Below, one piece after another: positions 6,509-7,556 of a stretch of 7,556 nt of DNA. Every line of letters starts with the position of its first letter. Position 1 is the first letter of the stretch. A program made the position numbers and the translations under genes. Source of the DNA: Bdellovibrionales bacterium. Its GTDB lineage: Bacteria > Bdellovibrionota > Bacteriovoracia > Bacteriovoracales > Bacteriovoracaceae. The notes under the pieces are model-generated. The model was not told the DNA's origin. It worked only from the letters and a program-made list of their open reading frames with translations, and did not search any database. The stretch spans positions 1 to 7,556 of the forward strand of contig SXUH01000436.1 of NCBI GenBank assembly GCA_005791855.1, in the 5' to 3' direction.

Positions 6509-7084
6509 ATGACTAAACTTCTATCTACACTTGCTCTTCTTGTAACAGTCTTTTCCATCGATTTCTCTCAGGCCTCCGTTCCGACCGCCGCGTTCACCTT
6601 CGACACCAACGTCACCGAGGTCAACATGAACAGCACCCAGGCCTCGAAGCTTGACCGCGCCCTCGACCTCGTCAAGCGCGTGATCGCCTCCGAAGCCTTC
6701 CGGAGCAAGGTCCTCAACCACACCTACGGTGGGCGCAAGACCTTCAAGGACAACGGCGGACTGACTAACCTCCAGATTTATAACAAGATCCTCTCCGGCG
6801 CGGAGAAGCTCATGCCCTCCAAGGATAACGAAATGGATGCGTCCATCGAGGTCTACCGGGAAAACTCCAACACCGTCGGGTACACCATGACCAACTCGTC
6901 GAAGATCTACATGAACACGAACTTCTACAACAACTACTCCGCCGCCGAGGTTTCCGGGAACCTCATGCACGAGTGGCTCCACAAGCTAGGATTCAAGCAC
7001 GCTGTCAGCTACTCCTACAGCCGTGACTTCTCAGTACCATACGCCATCGGTCGAATCATGGAATCTCTGGCCAAGAGTGTGTAA
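6509..7084 (+). CDS. Secreted metzincin-like zinc metalloprotease
   Basis: A 191-residue exported protein. Residues 1-22 are a signal peptide (K3, hydrophobic LLSTLALLVTVF, likely cleavage after SQA). The decisive feature is HEWLHKLGFKH at 154-164, an exact HExxHxxGxxH metzincin zinc site: ligands H154, H158 and H164, with catalytic base E155 and G161. It is followed by SVPYAIGRIMESL (175-187), in which M184 might play the Met-turn role. The region before it, about 130 residues, contains a helical stretch (46-63) and TNSSKIYMNTNFYNNY, a plausible edge strand leading into the active-site helix. There is no obvious propeptide, and the protein is small for a metzincin. The start is supported by AAGAGG at 6495-6500. 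It is followed 24 bases later by a small Cys-rich exported protein, probably in the same transcript. I cannot assign a named family; the target is unknown. The protease inference rests on the motif plus the export signal. Confidence 0.8.
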   Translation: MTKLLSTLALLVTVFSIDFSQASVPTAAFTFDTNVTEVNMNSTQASKLDRALDLVKRVIASEAFRSKVLNHTYGGRKTFKDNGGLTNLQIYNKILSGAEKLMPSKDNEMDASIEVYRENSNTVGYTMTNSSKIYMNTNFYNNYSAAEVSGNLMHEWLHKLGFKHAVSYSYSRDFSVPYAIGRIMESLAKSV

Positions 7085-7108
7085 CCCTAAAACAAAAAGG
7101 AACTTTTT

Positions 7109-7363
7109 ATGAAAAAGCTGATGACGATTCTGGCCCTGACACTTTCAACCTACTCCGCGTTTGCCACCCAGGAAGTGCTCTTCGATAACCAAACCATGGA
7201 TCAGTGTAGAGCTGAGGTGAACAAGCTTGGCTGTGGAAACGTAGAAACGACTGACGACGAGCAGTTAATGAAGTGTGTTGACCTAAAAAAATCAAAACTC
7301 ACAAAAAATTGTCAAACCGTTCACAATGCTATGAACGAGATGAGAAAGAATCACACACATTAA
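7109..7363 (+). CDS. Small secreted four-cysteine protein, GLG1-repeat-like
   Basis: An 84-residue exported protein. Residues 1-19 are a clear signal peptide (MKK, hydrophobic LMTILALTL, cleavage after AFA). The mature part of about 65 residues has four cysteines, C33, C42, C56 and C68, spaced x8, x13 and x11. It reads QCRAEVNKLGC ... LMKCVDLKKSKLTKNC. This spacing and the L-x2-C ... L-x3-C pattern resemble a single cysteine-rich GLG1-type repeat (C-x7-C-x12-C-x11-C as I recall it), a small helical disulfide-bonded unit also found in exported bacterial proteins. The start is supported by AAGGA (7097-7101). It lies 24 bases after the protease gene and ends before a strong terminator, so the two are probably co-transcribed. 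Codons in its second half are A/T-ending, unlike the GC-biased body of the protease gene. The function, whether partner, inhibitor or unrelated, is unknown. Confidence 0.75.
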   Translation: MKKLMTILALTLSTYSAFATQEVLFDNQTMDQCRAEVNKLGCGNVETTDDEQLMKCVDLKKSKLTKNCQTVHNAMNEMRKNHTH

Positions 7364-7379
7364 TTTTTAGTAACTTACT

Positions 7380-7411
7380 GGCCGAAAGAACCCACTTTCG
7401 GCCTTTTTTTT
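7380..7411 (+). terminator. Strong intrinsic terminator of the protease unit
   Basis: A perfect 9-bp stem (GGCCGAAAG at 7380-7388, CTTTCGGCC at 7395-7403) with a 6-base loop AACCCA is followed by eight T residues (7404-7411). It lies 16 bases after the stop of the small Cys-rich gene. Confidence 0.95.
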
Positions 7412-7556
7412 CTTCCTTCGCACAGCAACGCTAGTGACGCCCGCCTCAGCTTTTTTTTGTTTTCGATCGATCTTAAATTTCCTAACTTACTCAAGCACAA
7501 AAAATTCTGTTGCTCAGTTACCATCCACTTAACAAGCAGTTGTGGAGTAAAGTTCA
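7412..7556. other. Non-coding tail of the window
   Basis: This is AT-rich sequence after the terminator, with a run of T residues near 7450. I see no ORF with a convincing start, no RNA gene and no clear promoter. It may be the upstream region of a gene beyond the window. Confidence 0.4.

Noticed and set aside
6521..6982. A 153-codon open frame on the - strand across the protease gene
   Set aside because: It is a V/G/D/E-rich antisense shadow of a GC-biased gene, and the sense frame has a signal peptide and zinc motif.

Overview
The window reads as a chromosomal piece from a Gram-negative bacterium. It has GC-rich genes with C/G-ending codons, AT-rich intergenic gaps, Sec-type signal peptides and an outer-membrane beta-barrel ending in phenylalanine. 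Secreted proteins with short MKK/MTK leaders and a protease ending in an HExxHxxGxxH ... SVPYAIG segment remind me of Bdellovibrionota (Bdellovibrio/Bacteriovorax relatives). That taxonomic guess is an inference from style, not from a marker gene. No rRNA, tRNA, CRISPR array, insertion sequence or phage gene is visible.

Layout. 1-81: window edge, with at most the unrecognisable 3' end of another gene. 82-444 (+): a small GFA/CENP-V zinc protein. 469-502: a bidirectional hairpin terminator shared with the converging gene at 528-926 (-), a small secreted protein of unknown function. 927-1061: an AT-rich divergent promoter region. 1062-2111 (+): an M23 (LytM-like) metallopeptidase homologue without a signal peptide. 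2200-6207 (-): a three-gene unit, transcribed in the order OmpL-like porin, DUF72 protein, CPA2-type cation:proton antiporter. Its junctions are extremely tight (2 nt, then an 11-nt overlap). 6208-6508: a divergent intergenic region with two tandem small hairpins next to the start of the following gene. 6509-7363 (+): a two-gene unit encoding a secreted metzincin-like zinc protease and a small secreted four-cysteine protein. It is closed by a perfect terminator at 7380-7411.

How they may work together. The porin/DUF72/antiporter unit looks like an envelope ion and solute module: an outer-membrane channel and an inner-membrane K+ or Na+/H+ antiporter, with a soluble TIM-barrel-like protein translated between them. 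The protease and its Cys-rich partner form a separate exported module. Nothing here is a clearly new defence or mobile system. The best candidates for a second look are the protease pair, the porin-DUF72-antiporter coupling with its unusual antiporter architecture, and the within-gene codon-usage switches.
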